From contig CP036279.1 of the NCBI GenBank assembly GCA_007748055.1, forward strand, positions 5,704,001-5,768,000: a stretch of 64,000 bases of DNA. Direction: 5' to 3'. Numbering within the stretch: position 1 is the first letter of the stretch; each line of letters opens with the position of its first letter. Positions 35,141 to 43,928 of the stretch are shown piece after piece. A program made the translations under genes and the position numbers. Source of the DNA: Kolteria novifilia (GTDB lineage Bacteria > Planctomycetota > Planctomycetia > Kolteriales > Kolteriaceae). Under the pieces are notes generated by a model that saw only the letters and a program-made list of their open reading frames with translations, did no database searches and was not told the origin of the DNA.

Positions 35141-35250
35141 GGGAGCACGTTGAATTCGACCAGATCCCGCCCGAACGATGGACGAGCGTTCAAGCGACGA
35201 ACTTGCCAATCAGGGCACGCGTGAGCCGTGATCCATTTAGGCTCTCGGGT

Positions 35251-35276
35251 GCCGCTGGCTGCTCGTCAGCCAGTGC
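35251..35276 (+). repeat. 3'-end palindromic repeat, family 1 copy E
   Basis: GCCGCTGGCTG, loop CTCGT, CAGCCAGTGCC: a near-perfect hairpin, preceded by ATCCATTTAG as in copies F and G. It is on the plus strand, 3' of the plus-strand ccsA gene. The remaining part of 34982-35526 shows no gene. Confidence 0.7.
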
Positions 35277-35526
35277 CGAGGGGATACGGGCCCGTGCACT
35301 GTCGTCGTGGACCGAGGCTTCACACCACGTCCAACAATCTCGCGCGGATCCCTCGTCGAGTCGCGTCACTCCATGCCGCGATTGGTCCCCGAGAGCCATT
35401 CGCGTCCGAGATCGCCTCGATTGGCGGGTTGCTTGGGGGGATCGGAAGGTATAGTGAGAGAAGGACGGGTGCGCCGTCCTCTCGCTCGCTCCGTGAAGAG
35501 GGCGTGAGGTCCATCGGGAGCCAAGG

Positions 35527-36324
35527 TTGGGCACGATCTCGCCGCGGACAACTGTGAATCCGTTCGTCTTCTCCCGCTTCGCGGAAGAGGAGTCGGTCGC
35601 TGCCGCGCAGGAGACGACTTCCCCCGATGTGCCCACCGACGACCCGGCCGTCATCGCCTCCTTCTCGGACGAAGCCCCCGATGCGACCACCACGGAAACC
35701 GACACTAACGGAACCGAGGAGGATGCGACCGAAGCGGAGTCCACCGAATCATCGTCGGAGCGGTCGGTGTCGGGAGAGGAACTGACCGCCGAGGAAGTCG
35801 ACGAGGTCGAACAACTCGAGCAGCGAGACCGCGAGGTCAGGCAGCACGAACAAGCCCATGTCGCGGCCGGTGGCCAATACGTCGTGGGTGGACCGAGCTA
35901 CAGCTACCAGCAAGGCCCCGACGGGCAGCGCTACGCGGTCGGCGGTGAAGTCCAGATCGACACCGCCCCGGAGCGTGAGCCCGACGCGACGATTCGCAAG
36001 ATGCAGCAAGTCAGACGTGCCGCCCTCGCTCCCGCCGAGCCCTCGGCTCAAGATCGCTCGGTCGCGGCGGCCGCTTCGCGCCAGGAGCAGCAAGCTCGCG
36101 CGGACCTTCTTGAAGAGCAGCAAGCGCCATCCGAGGAGGAGACGTCGGAATCCGAGGGAATCTCCGAGGCCGACAGTCCCCGCGAGGTGGCATCCGCTTC
36201 GGAAATCCAAGCCGACGAAGCTCCCGACGCTCCATCGGCCGCGTCCGCTCAGCAGACCCAGCAGCTCGCCAGCCAGCTCACTGCGTCCTCATCCAGCGGC
36301 AGCCTTCTCGACTCTCTCGTTTGA
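35527..36324 (+). CDS. SprA-related protein (putative metalloprotease-like CJM1_0395 family)
   Basis: 265 residues. The centre (about 95-185) carries the SprA-related family block: DREVRQHEQAHVAAGGQYVV, GGPSYSYQQGPDGQRYAVGG, EVQIDTAPEREPDATIRKMQ and VRRAALAPAEPSAQDRSVAA. HEQAH is an HExxH-type motif. Both ends are Glu/Ser/Ala/Thr-rich and look disordered. No signal peptide. The start is taken as TTG 35527 (GGGAG 5 bases upstream); GTG 35554 is an alternative. The role of the family is not established. Confidence 0.75.
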   Translation: MGTISPRTTVNPFVFSRFAEEESVAAAQETTSPDVPTDDPAVIASFSDEAPDATTTETDTNGTEEDATEAESTESSSERSVSGEELTAEEVDEVEQLEQRDREVRQHEQAHVAAGGQYVVGGPSYSYQQGPDGQRYAVGGEVQIDTAPEREPDATIRKMQQVRRAALAPAEPSAQDRSVAAAASRQEQQARADLLEEQQAPSEEETSESEGISEADSPREVASASEIQADEAPDAPSAASAQQTQQLASQLTASSSSGSLLDSLV

Positions 36325-36337
36325 GTCGAACTCTCCG

Positions 36338-36393
36338 ACCGCTCCCCCTTGTCCAAGGGGATTCCGACCGCTCCCCCTTGTCCAAGGGGGAGT
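36338..36393. repeat. Two tandem copies of a C/G-rich palindrome, family 3
   Basis: CCGCTCCCCCTTGTCCAAGG is present twice, 29 bases apart (second copy with a full CTCCCCCTTG/CAAGGGGGAG arm pair). It begins about 15 bases after the stop of the SprA-like gene. The rest of the 326-base gap to tyrS shows no gene. Confidence 0.75.
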
Positions 36394-36650
36394 TGGTGGA
36401 GGTCTCTTCTTCCCCTGTCCTGGATGCCCTCGGTTGCTTGCCAACCGAGGTGGCGAAGCCATAAGAGCCCTCGGATGACGCGATCGTTTGACGATTGAGG
36501 GCAAACCTGCTCTGGGGGCGCTTGTTCGCGCTGCCACCCGAACACAGATAGACCGCCCCTCCCGACTCCTTTGAGGAAAGGATCGCCGTAGAATGGCGGT
36601 TTGTCCGATGGGAAACCAAGCGCGATAGCGAAGCCGAGGAGTATGGCAGC

Positions 36651-37994
36651 GTGACCGAAGCGGCCTTTTGGAGCGACCTGACCGACCGGGGCATGGTCCA
36701 ACAGACGACCAACGAGACGATGGGCGACTGGATCGCCTCCCAACTGGGAAGCAACGACGAGCTGACTTGCTACTGCGGCTTCGATCCCACCGCGGACAGT
36801 CTGCATATCGGTAGCTTGCTCCCCGTCGTCGGCCTGCGCCGGCTCAAGAACGCGGGCCTCAAGCCGATCGCCCTCGTCGGCGGCGCCACCGGGATGATTG
36901 GTGACCCCAGCGGCAAGACGACTGAGCGAACGCTCCTCGATGCCGACGCCCTCGATGCGAACGTCAAAGGAATCGGCGGCCAGCTCGAGACGCTGCTTGA
37001 GGGAACCGCCGGGCAAGACTTCCTCATGGTCAACAACTACGACTGGTTCGGCGACATTCGCTTCGTCGACTTTCTCCGCGATGTCGGCAAGCACTTCTCC
37101 GTCAACATGATGGTCGCCAAGGAATCGGTCCGCGCCCGCCTCGAGGACCGCGACCACGGCATCAGCTACACCGAGTTCAGCTACATGCTGCTCCAGGCGT
37201 ACGACTTCCTTCACCTCTTCGAGACGCACGGCTGCCGACTGCAAGTCGGCGGTAGCGACCAGTGGGGGAACATCACCGCCGGCATCGACTTGATCCACCG
37301 CAAGCATCACGGCGAAGAGATCGAAGGAATCACCTTCCCGCTGATCACGACCTCGAGCGGGAAAAAATTCGGCAAGTCGGAGAAGGGGAACATCTGGCTC
37401 GATCGCAAGCGGACACACCCCTACTTCATGTACAAGTACTTCTTCGACACCGACGATGCGGATGTCGTTCGATTCCTGAAGTGCTTCACGTTCGTGCCCC
37501 TTGAGGAGATCGGTGGTCTGGCGACGAGTATGGAGACCGAGCCCCATCTGCGGGCGACCCAGAAGGCCCTCGCGCGCCAGGTGACCGGGATGGTCCACGG
37601 CGCCGAGACTGCCGAAGCGTGTGCCGGGCTCGAGCCGGCGATGCACCACGACGACGTCGAGGCGTTTGAGAAACATGCCGAGACGCTGGGACTACTCGAC
37701 CCGTCGAGCATCGGTTCGGAAGAGTCGTCAACCGACTTGCCCGTCGTTCATCGGCCGCTGTCGGAATTACAGGGCGAGGGCTTGCTCGCGGCCGATCTGG
37801 CGATCGCGTGCGGCCTGTTCAAGTCGAAGGGCGAGGTTCGCCGGGAAGTCGGCAGCAACAGCGGCTTCCGGATCGATGGCAAGCCCGTGGAAAGCTTCGA
37901 CTACCGGATCACGTCCCAGCTGCTGGGGAGTCGCCGGGTGCTTCAGATCCGCAAAGGGAAGAAGAACAAGCGCATGGTCTGCTTTCACGGCTGA
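36651..37994 (+). CDS. tyrS: Tyrosyl-tRNA synthetase
   Basis: 447 residues, class Ic synthetase. The HIGH-like motif is DSLHIGSLLPVVGLRRL (about 47-63), the tyrosine-pocket segments are YCGFDPTADS and QVGGSDQWGNITAGIDLIHR, and the KMSKS-like loop is GKKFGKSEKGNIWLD (about 236-250). A C-terminal S4-type RNA-binding domain follows (SKGEVRREVGSNSGFRIDGK). It starts at GTG with GAGGAG upstream. A large hairpin at 38327 probably separates it from the converging aminotransferase gene. Confidence 0.96.
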   Translation: MTEAAFWSDLTDRGMVQQTTNETMGDWIASQLGSNDELTCYCGFDPTADSLHIGSLLPVVGLRRLKNAGLKPIALVGGATGMIGDPSGKTTERTLLDADALDANVKGIGGQLETLLEGTAGQDFLMVNNYDWFGDIRFVDFLRDVGKHFSVNMMVAKESVRARLEDRDHGISYTEFSYMLLQAYDFLHLFETHGCRLQVGGSDQWGNITAGIDLIHRKHHGEEIEGITFPLITTSSGKKFGKSEKGNIWLDRKRTHPYFMYKYFFDTDDADVVRFLKCFTFVPLEEIGGLATSMETEPHLRATQKALARQVTGMVHGAETAEACAGLEPAMHHDDVEAFEKHAETLGLLDPSSIGSEESSTDLPVVHRPLSELQGEGLLAADLAIACGLFKSKGEVRREVGSNSGFRIDGKPVESFDYRITSQLLGSRRVLQIRKGKKNKRMVCFHG

Positions 37995-38083
37995 CCCGAA
38001 CCAGGCATCTTGCCCAAGGTGAAGTCGCCAGGGCGTCGACAGGAAGAATCTACACCGGTCCGATTGTAAGAGTTGGATCAATC

Positions 38084-38212
38084 GTGCCGGCGGAGCTAGC
38101 ATCCAAACTTTTCCAAAAACCTTTAACCCATTACACGCAAAAGGCTTACGCATCCCCAGAGGCTATTCCAATCCGGTTCTGGCACGCTCTTCGCAATTAC
38201 ATTCTGGCGTAA
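38084..38212 (+). CDS. Possible small protein or gene remnant, 42 codons
   Basis: A short frame (PAELASKLFQKPLTHYTQKA, YASPEAIPIRFWHALRNYIL) in a locally AT-richer patch between tyrS and the hairpin. The codon composition differs from the neighbours and the peptide looks protein-like, but the start (GTG 38084) has no good SD and no family is recognised. It may be the end of a decayed gene. Low confidence. Confidence 0.2.
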   Translation: MPAELASKLFQKPLTHYTQKAYASPEAIPIRFWHALRNYILA

Positions 38213-38326
38213 CACGGGCGTCGCCCCGCAGGACTGATGGGAACCCCCGAACTCGTCGGAAACCTGAGACGCTCGTGAGCACCCCCGCTTGATTCTGCAT
38301 TCAGCACCTCGTTCTCCCCGTCCCCA

Positions 38327-38376
38327 CGGGTCGCGTCCGTTGAGCTAGTCCCCCGCTAGCCAACGAACGCGACCCG
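38327..38376. terminator. Long hairpin between converging tyrS and aminotransferase genes
   Basis: CGGGTCGCGT (38327-38336) pairs with ACGCGACCCG (38367-38376), and inside it GTTGAGCTAG pairs with CTAGCCAAC. The U tract is weak on both strands (CTCTCGTCTTTC on plus). The tail-to-tail position suggests a bidirectional terminator or barrier, 60 bases from the aminotransferase stop. Confidence 0.55.
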
Positions 38377-38435
38377 CTCTCGTCTTTCTTGGGATCGTTT
38401 TCAGCATCCTTTGACAGCGAGCACTCGCGACTCAC

Positions 38436-39767
38436 TTATTCTCCCTTCTCCACCTCGATCATCGCGTCTTCGAGAATTGCCATCGCAACGGTGATCTCGT
38501 CTCGGGAGACCGTCAGCGGCGGGCAAAAGCGGATCGCGCTTTCGCCACAGCCGAGGATGACTAGCCCCCGTTCGAAGGCCCGCCGCACGAGTTGATCGCG
38601 AACTTCGGCCGCGTTTCGGCCTGTCTCGGGATCGCCGAAAAGGTCGAGCGCGAGCATGAGACCCTTGCCCCGAACTTCGCGAATCAGCGATCGACGAAGC
38701 GCGAGTCCATCGAGGGATCGCCGCAACTCCTCGCCCATCTCGCGGGCATGCTCGACGAGGTCCGCCTCGAGTAGCTCGATGGTGGCGAGAGCCGCGGCGC
38801 ACGCGACGGGGTTGCCGCCGAAGGTGCTCGCATGGGCGCCCGGCGGCCAGTCCATGACATCGCGCTTCGCGACGATCGCCCCGAGCGGCATACCCGAGGC
38901 GATCCCCTTGGCCAGACAGACGATGTCGGGCTCGACGTCCCAATGCTCGATCGCGAACATCCGTCCGGTCCGCCCCATGCCACTTTGAATCTCGTCCATC
39001 ACCAGCAGGATGCCGTGCCGATCGCAAAGGGAGCGAAGGCGCTGGTGAAAGTCCTCCGGGGGCACGATGTAGCCCCCCTCGCCCTGAATCGGTTCCACCA
39101 CAATTGCCGCGACACGGTCAGCGGGAAGCGTTCGCTTGAAGAGGTTCTCCTCGATCCAGCGAATGGGATCGACATTGTCCGTCGGAGTTGAGGCGGATGG
39201 ATAGGGAACGTGGCTCACCTCGCCGAGCATTGGTCCGAAGCCTTCGCGTTGGCGCACCTTGCTGCCGGTGAGGGAAAGCGCCCCCATCGTCCGGCCGTGA
39301 AAGGCGCCCCAAAAGGCGATGATGTGGGGGCGTTTGGTATGAAATCGGGCCAATTTGATCGCTGCTTCGATCGATTCGGCGCCGGAATTGGCGAAAAAGA
39401 CCCGTTTTGGCGTCGCTCCGGGGGCGATTCGGGCGAGAGCCTGGGCGAGTTCGCTCATCACCGGATAGCGATAGTCGGCCCCGCACATGTGGAGAAGTTC
39501 CGACGACTGTTTCTTAATCGCGGCCACCACATGTGGATGACAATGCCCCGCGGCGCAAACGGCGATGCCCGCGGTGAAATCGAGAAACTCGTTGCCGTCG
39601 ACGTCTTCCAGCCAAAGCCCTTGGCCGCGTTGAACCACCAGGGGAACGTCCCGCGTATAGGAAGGAGAGATGACCGGGTCCTCGGCCGCGATGATCCGCT
39701 GGGCTTTGGGCCCTGGAACTTCGGTGCGAAGGGCCGGGCGGCGCATCCGTTCCAACGAGTTGAGCAT
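38436..39767 (-). CDS. Class III PLP aminotransferase (4-aminobutyrate / acetylornithine type)
   Basis: 443 residues. DFTAGIAVCAAGHCHPHVVA, VFFANSGAESIEAAIKLARF and WGAFHGRTMGALSLTGSKV form the cofactor phosphate region; VVEPIQGEGGYIVPPEDF and VMDEIQSGMGRTGRMFAIEH hold the ring-binding Asp; the PLP lysine is in CLAKGIASGMPLGAIVAK (about 281). The DEIQSGMGRTGRMFA and late LVILGCGESAIRFCPPLTVS segments resemble GabT-like enzymes more than ArgD, but the omega-amino donor cannot be fixed. ATG 39767 has AGGAG 8 bases upstream; the long open extension toward 40034 is discarded. Confidence 0.88.
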   Translation of the reverse strand: MLNSLERMRRPALRTEVPGPKAQRIIAAEDPVISPSYTRDVPLVVQRGQGLWLEDVDGNEFLDFTAGIAVCAAGHCHPHVVAAIKKQSSELLHMCGADYRYPVMSELAQALARIAPGATPKRVFFANSGAESIEAAIKLARFHTKRPHIIAFWGAFHGRTMGALSLTGSKVRQREGFGPMLGEVSHVPYPSASTPTDNVDPIRWIEENLFKRTLPADRVAAIVVEPIQGEGGYIVPPEDFHQRLRSLCDRHGILLVMDEIQSGMGRTGRMFAIEHWDVEPDIVCLAKGIASGMPLGAIVAKRDVMDWPPGAHASTFGGNPVACAAALATIELLEADLVEHAREMGEELRRSLDGLALRRSLIREVRGKGLMLALDLFGDPETGRNAAEVRDQLVRRAFERGLVILGCGESAIRFCPPLTVSRDEITVAMAILEDAMIEVEKGE

Positions 39768-40197
39768 CGGTGATTCTCCTAGGTTGCTGACGTCTGGACG
39801 TGTTCTCCTGGCAATAAGACGGGATCGCCAACGCGATCCGCGGCGCCCGGCGACGACTCGGTGGGACCTTGGTCGAACGTTGGAAATGGTTCGCGAAGGG
39901 ATCGTTAGTGGCCGCGAATGGGACGAGGCGCCGCCGCCAACGGCCCTCAACATCGTCGCCCGGAGGGGCAATTCCCCAGGAAATTCTACCGCCACGAAAG
40001 TGTCCAAGCGTCGAAACCGAGTGATCCAAAACAACCAACCAAGGAGTCTGACGCGGATCTGGCCGAGTCATTCAGTTTCCGATTTGAAGCCTCCGAGATG
40101 TGGAAAACGTCTTGAATCACAGCTAGATTGACATGGAGGTGACAACCTGGGCCCGCTGGTTGAGCAAGGAGTGGGCAACATACCGCGAGGGGGTCCC
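39768..40197. other. Divergent intergenic region, no clear feature
   Basis: 430 bases between the aminotransferase (minus) and HglS-like (plus) genes, so it must hold two promoters. I see no convincing -35/-10 pair, repeat or RNA. A TTGACA near 40127 has no good -10 at the right distance. Confidence 0.4.
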
Positions 40198-41220
40198 ATG
40201 CCGCCCAAGGCGAAGACGCGTCCATCCAAGAAAAGCCGCGAGACCACCCCGAAGGAACAGACGCCTCATCGCGACTTGCGCCTTGATGGCCGGCGCGAGC
40301 TCTTCGCGGCGGAACTGTTCGATCGTCTGTGGAAGCAGTACCGCAAACGCGTCCCCTACGTGCAGGTCTACGAACAGATCATCGGCCTGGCGGGCGCGAG
40401 CTTCGTCAACGACCACATCGCGTTTCGAACGATCGCCACCGGGCGCGGCGGTGCCGATGGCATCGCGTCGCTCGCGCGGATCTTCGAGGCCGCCGGCTAC
40501 CGCGCCGCCGGGTGCTACCAATTCCCGGAGAAGCATCTCGGCTCGATCCACTACCAACACCGCAACCCAGACCTGCCGAAGCTATTTATTTCCGAGCTGC
40601 GCGTTTGGGAACTGCCCTCGGACATTCGGCGATTGGTCTTGCGGACGATCGGCCGTTCCACCGACACGCTGCCGACGGGCTTCTTCGCGCGCGTGTGGGA
40701 CCTCGATCAGTCCAAGGAAGAGTCGCCGACTCGACTCGCCAAACGGACGCACCGGTACATCGGCTCGTTGCCCTGGAGTCCGCCTCGAAAGAAGGACGTG
40801 ATCGCCGTCAACGAAGTGAGTCAGTTCGCCGCCTGGGTGATGGTCCACGGCTTTCAAGTCAATCACTTCACCGCGTTGGTCAACTCGCACGGTGTCGCTT
40901 CCATCGACTCGATTGACAAGACGGTCGAGGCATTGCGGGAAGCGGGCGTGCCGATGAAGACGGAGATCGAGGGCGATCCCGGCTCGCGACTGCGACAAAC
41001 GGCGACGGAGGCGGTGACGATCGAAGTACCCGCGCGCGTCGGGGGCAAGAAGGGAACGATGCCCTGGCCATACGCCTACTTCGAGATCGCCGAACGGGGT
41101 GATGTCGCCGACCCGACGACGGGCCAAACGGTACGATTTGAAGGGTTTCTCGGGCCGCAAGCGACCCAGCTCTTCGAGATGACTCGCCAAGGCGAACCGA
41201 GGGGCGCCACCGGATCCTAG
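40198..41220 (+). CDS. DUF1338 protein, 2-oxoadipate dioxygenase/decarboxylase (HglS) family
   Basis: 340 residues. The VOC-like DUF1338 metal site is visible: FVNDHIAFRTIATG (first His), VNHFTALVNSHGV (second His) and WPYAYFEIAERG (Glu). In characterised relatives (HglS/YdcJ) the Fe(II) enzyme converts 2-oxoadipate to 2-hydroxyglutarate in lysine catabolism; plant homologues do the same. Whether this copy has that substrate is inferred. ATG 40198 (MPPKAKTRPSKKSRE) has GAGG 7 bases upstream. The first 30 residues are Lys/Arg-rich and probably disordered. Confidence 0.8.
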   Translation: MPPKAKTRPSKKSRETTPKEQTPHRDLRLDGRRELFAAELFDRLWKQYRKRVPYVQVYEQIIGLAGASFVNDHIAFRTIATGRGGADGIASLARIFEAAGYRAAGCYQFPEKHLGSIHYQHRNPDLPKLFISELRVWELPSDIRRLVLRTIGRSTDTLPTGFFARVWDLDQSKEESPTRLAKRTHRYIGSLPWSPPRKKDVIAVNEVSQFAAWVMVHGFQVNHFTALVNSHGVASIDSIDKTVEALREAGVPMKTEIEGDPGSRLRQTATEAVTIEVPARVGGKKGTMPWPYAYFEIAERGDVADPTTGQTVRFEGFLGPQATQLFEMTRQGEPRGATGS

Positions 41221-41244
41221 CGGACCGAGCATCGACTTCGCACT

Positions 41245-41312
41245 GGGTGCCATGCTCCACGCTTGCGTGGGCATGCCGAAGGACTCCACGCTTGCGTGGG
41301 CATGCCGAAGGA
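41245..41312 (+). repeat. Family 2 hairpin repeat, one full and one partial copy
   Basis: GGTGCCATGCTCCACGCTTG then CGTGGGCATGCC, followed by GAAGGACTCCACGCTTGCGT GGGCATGCC as a second unit 35 bases on. The arms CATGC-CCACGC and GCGTGGGCATG form a long hairpin. It is 3' of the HglS-like gene and in its orientation, in the convergent gap before the alkyltransferase gene. Confidence 0.75.
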
Positions 41313-41353
41313 CCACTAGCGGCACGCCCATTTCTCCCGATCGCGCGATCGGG

Positions 41354-41884
41354 TCACGTCATCCGAGCTTCAAGCTGCAAAAGACTTCGCTTGAAGGCGA
41401 GGCCGTTGGGAACGGAGTAGCCGCCGATCTTGCCGTCAGACCTTAGGACGCGATGGCACGGCACGACGATCGGCCACTGGTTGAGCGCCATCGTGCTGCC
41501 GACGGCCCGGTAGGCTCGTGGCTTGCCCGCGGCTCGGGCAAGTCCCGCATAGCTCATCGTCCGACCGGGAGCGATCTGGCGACACTCGGCCAGGACGCGC
41601 TGGCGAAAGGGTGTCAGGCCGGTGTCATCCACGGGGACATCGCGAAAGTCGTCGGGCACGCCCTCGCAGAAGGCGACCAAACGTTCCGCGATCGCCGAGG
41701 TCTCGCTCCAGCGCCGTGGATGCCAATACTGCTGAAGACTCCGCTTCAGATTCTCTTTGCTGGGATACCCGACCCGGACCCCGACAAGGACACCCTCTCT
41801 CTCGATCAATCCCATGGGCCCTAGCATCGTGTCGAATACGATCGCCTCGAGCGGACCGGATTGTTGCGCGATGTCGGCGAGCAT
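41354..41884 (-). CDS. ogt: Methylated-DNA--protein-cysteine methyltransferase
   Basis: 176 residues. The C-terminal domain has TPFRQRVLAECRQIAPGRTM, SYAGLARAAGKPRAYRAVGS (recognition helix with the Arg finger) and the active site WPIVVPCHRVLRSDG, then IGGYSVPNGLAFKRSLLQLE. The suicide enzyme transfers an alkyl group from O6-alkylguanine to the Cys of PCHR. The N-terminal half is the short RNase-H-like domain seen in Ogt. No Ada-type regulatory domain. ATG at 41884. Confidence 0.93.
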   Translation of the reverse strand: MLADIAQQSGPLEAIVFDTMLGPMGLIEREGVLVGVRVGYPSKENLKRSLQQYWHPRRWSETSAIAERLVAFCEGVPDDFRDVPVDDTGLTPFRQRVLAECRQIAPGRTMSYAGLARAAGKPRAYRAVGSTMALNQWPIVVPCHRVLRSDGKIGGYSVPNGLAFKRSLLQLEARMT

Positions 41885-42029
41885 CCAACACCCTCCTCGA
41901 ACAGATGGCGACTTTCGCAGCCATTCCTATGAACCAGAAGGCAGGCGTCGGGGGAGGAGGTGCTGAACGCTTGGGGCCTTTCACGTCTCTAAGTGAAGGG
42001 CCAAGGCGAGAGCGATCAACGGGCTGTTA

Positions 42030-42055
42030 GCACTGGCTGACAAGCAGCCGGTGGT
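42030..42055 (-). repeat. 3'-end palindromic repeat, family 1 copy F
   Basis: Hairpin with loop ACAAG. It is about 75 bases 3' of the FkbM gene stop and in its orientation. On the gene side it is preceded by GTCCATTTAAGT, which copy G shares. A family 3-like CTCTTCCACCGGGAGAGG lies at about 42090. Confidence 0.7.
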
Positions 42056-42130
42056 CCCACAAAACTTAAATGGACCAGTGCACGAATCCCTCTTCCACCG
42101 GGAGAGGGGAACCGTGGCATCCACTTGAGA

Positions 42131-42811
42131 TCACCAACGTCTCTTGTAGGTGACGTCCCAGTAGATCCCGCCGTCCTGATGACGGGCGAACTCATGGCGG
42201 GAGAAGGGCTTGAATCGGTGCTGCCGCAGGAAGCGGTCGATGTCGGTCAGCTGGCAACATTCCGCGTAGGACTCGAAGTCCGCGACCTCGGTCTTGATGT
42301 ACTTGAAATTTCGGAGAATGGGGGCCGCGCCCTCAAGGACCAGGAGTTCCGAACCCTGGGTGTCCATGATCAACGCGTCGTACCCGGACGGGTCGATGTG
42401 ATGTTCCGAAAGAACCGTGGGCAGCGTTCTGCTCGTGAGCGTGATCGCGTCGGTGTACGTGACCTCGGGCCAGATGTCCTTGTGGTCCTTGAAGTCGAGG
42501 ATCGACGACGATGCGCCGTTGTTGTTGGCGATATTGAACTGGTAGCTCTCGCCGTCAAGATCGGTGATCAGCGCTTGGACGGCTTGTTGGCGGCTGAAGG
42601 TCTCGATGTTCGCCGTGAGCTGCTCGAACACGAAGGGAATCGGCTCCACCCAGAGGACCCGCAAACCGAGGGCCTGGTAGGCTTCTCGTTCCTGGCCGGC
42701 GTTGGCGCCGACGTGAATCACGCCCTTGCACGACTCGAGGAAACGGTCGGGGTCGCGATCGAACAACTTGCGGATCCGCTGAAGGACACCTTCGGTGGTC
42801 GGACGAATCAT
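42131..42811 (-). CDS. FkbM-family methyltransferase
   Basis: 226 residues. SAM fold with GVIHVGANAGQEREAYQALG (motif I) and VLWVEPIPFVFEQLTANIET, then ASSSILDFKDHKDIWPEV and the FkbM-type block YDALIMDTQGSELLVLEGAA. Family members methylate sugars and other small molecules, often in glycan synthesis. ATG 42811 has GGAGG 9 bases upstream; a longer open reading to 43060 is rich in Arg and has no family match. No glycosyltransferases are nearby, so the acceptor is unknown. Confidence 0.87.
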   Translation of the reverse strand: MIRPTTEGVLQRIRKLFDRDPDRFLESCKGVIHVGANAGQEREAYQALGLRVLWVEPIPFVFEQLTANIETFSRQQAVQALITDLDGESYQFNIANNNGASSSILDFKDHKDIWPEVTYTDAITLTSRTLPTVLSEHHIDPSGYDALIMDTQGSELLVLEGAAPILRNFKYIKTEVADFESYAECCQLTDIDRFLRQHRFKPFSRHEFARHQDGGIYWDVTYKRRW

Positions 42812-43090
42812 CAGTGAAGCCCTCCATGGCGACAAGTTGGACCGAGTTGGCGAAGTAGGCAATGCCGAACACGGCGTCGAGCGGACACTCCGCCGAGAGC
42901 GCCCAGGCCGACGAATGGCGAGGGGCATTTCGGACGGCGTTGCGCGATTTATCTCATGTCGCCGGTGACGGTTCAAGGCGAGTCGAACCGAATGAGGGCC
43001 TGATGACGCATTGGCGTGAGAGAAGAGGGCTCCGCCAGGGAAAGTCTGGCGCTTCGCCACACGGGCTGCGAGCGACGCTAGTGCTCTGTG

Positions 43091-43155
43091 CCAACTTGAA
43101 GTTAGTGTTACTGCAACCCTAACCCTTTGGCACTGGCTGACAAGCAGCCAGTGGC
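43091..43155 (-). repeat. 3'-end palindromic repeat, family 1 copy G (most complete)
   Basis: Hairpin 43129-43155 (GGCACTGGCTG, ACAAG, CAGCCAGTGGC), the ACCCTAACCCTTT linker, and the second palindrome CCAACTTGAAGTTAG at 43091-43105. On the queE side it continues with CCAAGACTTAAATGGAC. It lies 50 bases 3' of the queE stop in queE orientation. The remainder of 42812-43205 has no gene. Confidence 0.8.
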
Positions 43156-43205
43156 TCCAAGACTTAAATGGACAAGCGCACGAGGGATCCCGAGAGGGAG
43201 TCGTC

Positions 43206-43928
43206 TCAGACGCCGCGCGTCTCGGGATGCCAAACGTACTTGTGGATCTGAAGTTGCACTCGCACCGGCAACGCGGCGTCGATCACCCAAGCGGAGAGGT
43301 CGGCCGGGTTGAGTTCGCCAAAGACGGGCGAAAACAGGAGTTCGTGCTCGCGAAGGTGATGGCGGTCGATGAAATCGACGGCCCAATCGAAGTCGGCTCG
43401 ATCGGCGAGAACGAACTTAAGCTGGTCGTTGGCCTTGAGATACGCCAAGTTCGACAGCAAGTTGCTCGCCACCTCGCCGCTTCCGGGACACTTGATATCC
43501 ATGATGATCGTGACCCGCGAATCGACGCGGTCAATCGGCATGGCGCCGGAAGTCTCAATCAGCACACGCTTTCGGTCCGCCAGCGCCGCAAGCAGCTCGT
43601 AGCACTCCGGCTGGGCGAGCGGTTCGCCACCGGTCAGCTCAACGATATCGGTCGGAAGAGCGTCGACCGCGTCGAGAAGCTGGTCGATCGTCATGGCTTG
43701 ACCGTCGCGGAATGCGTGAGTCGTGTCGCACCATCGGCAACGCAGCGGACAGCCCGCCAACCGCACGAAAATGCACGGCAAGCCGGCGTCGAGCCCTTCG
43801 CCCTGGATGCTGGTGTAGATCTCGTGAACCATGAGCGTGCCGACCGGACGCCGCTCGATCGGTTCGAGGCGTCTGGTCTGCTCGGTCGATAGGATCGCCA
43901 ATGGATTGGTGGCGGCTGTCTGAGTCAT
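43206..43928 (-). CDS. queE: 7-carboxy-7-deazaguanine synthase QueE
   Basis: 240 residues, radical SAM. The cluster loop is LAGCPLRCRWCDTTHAF, a CxxxCxxC motif; VHEIYTSIQGEGLDAGLPCI and DIVELTGGEPLAQPE are typical QueE segments. It converts 6-carboxy-tetrahydropterin to CDG on the way to preQ0 and queuosine. The start overlaps the trpD stop (ATGA at 43925-43928), so the two are co-translated. QueA, a late enzyme of the same pathway, is encoded at 62914. Confidence 0.92.
   Translation of the reverse strand: MTQTAATNPLAILSTEQTRRLEPIERRPVGTLMVHEIYTSIQGEGLDAGLPCIFVRLAGCPLRCRWCDTTHAFRDGQAMTIDQLLDAVDALPTDIVELTGGEPLAQPECYELLAALADRKRVLIETSGAMPIDRVDSRVTIIMDIKCPGSGEVASNLLSNLAYLKANDQLKFVLADRADFDWAVDFIDRHHLREHELLFSPVFGELNPADLSAWVIDAALPVRVQLQIHKYVWHPETRGV

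Noticed and set aside
39768-40034. N-terminal extension of the aminotransferase
   Set aside because: Arg-rich and without family similarity; ATG 39767 has a good SD and begins the conserved region.
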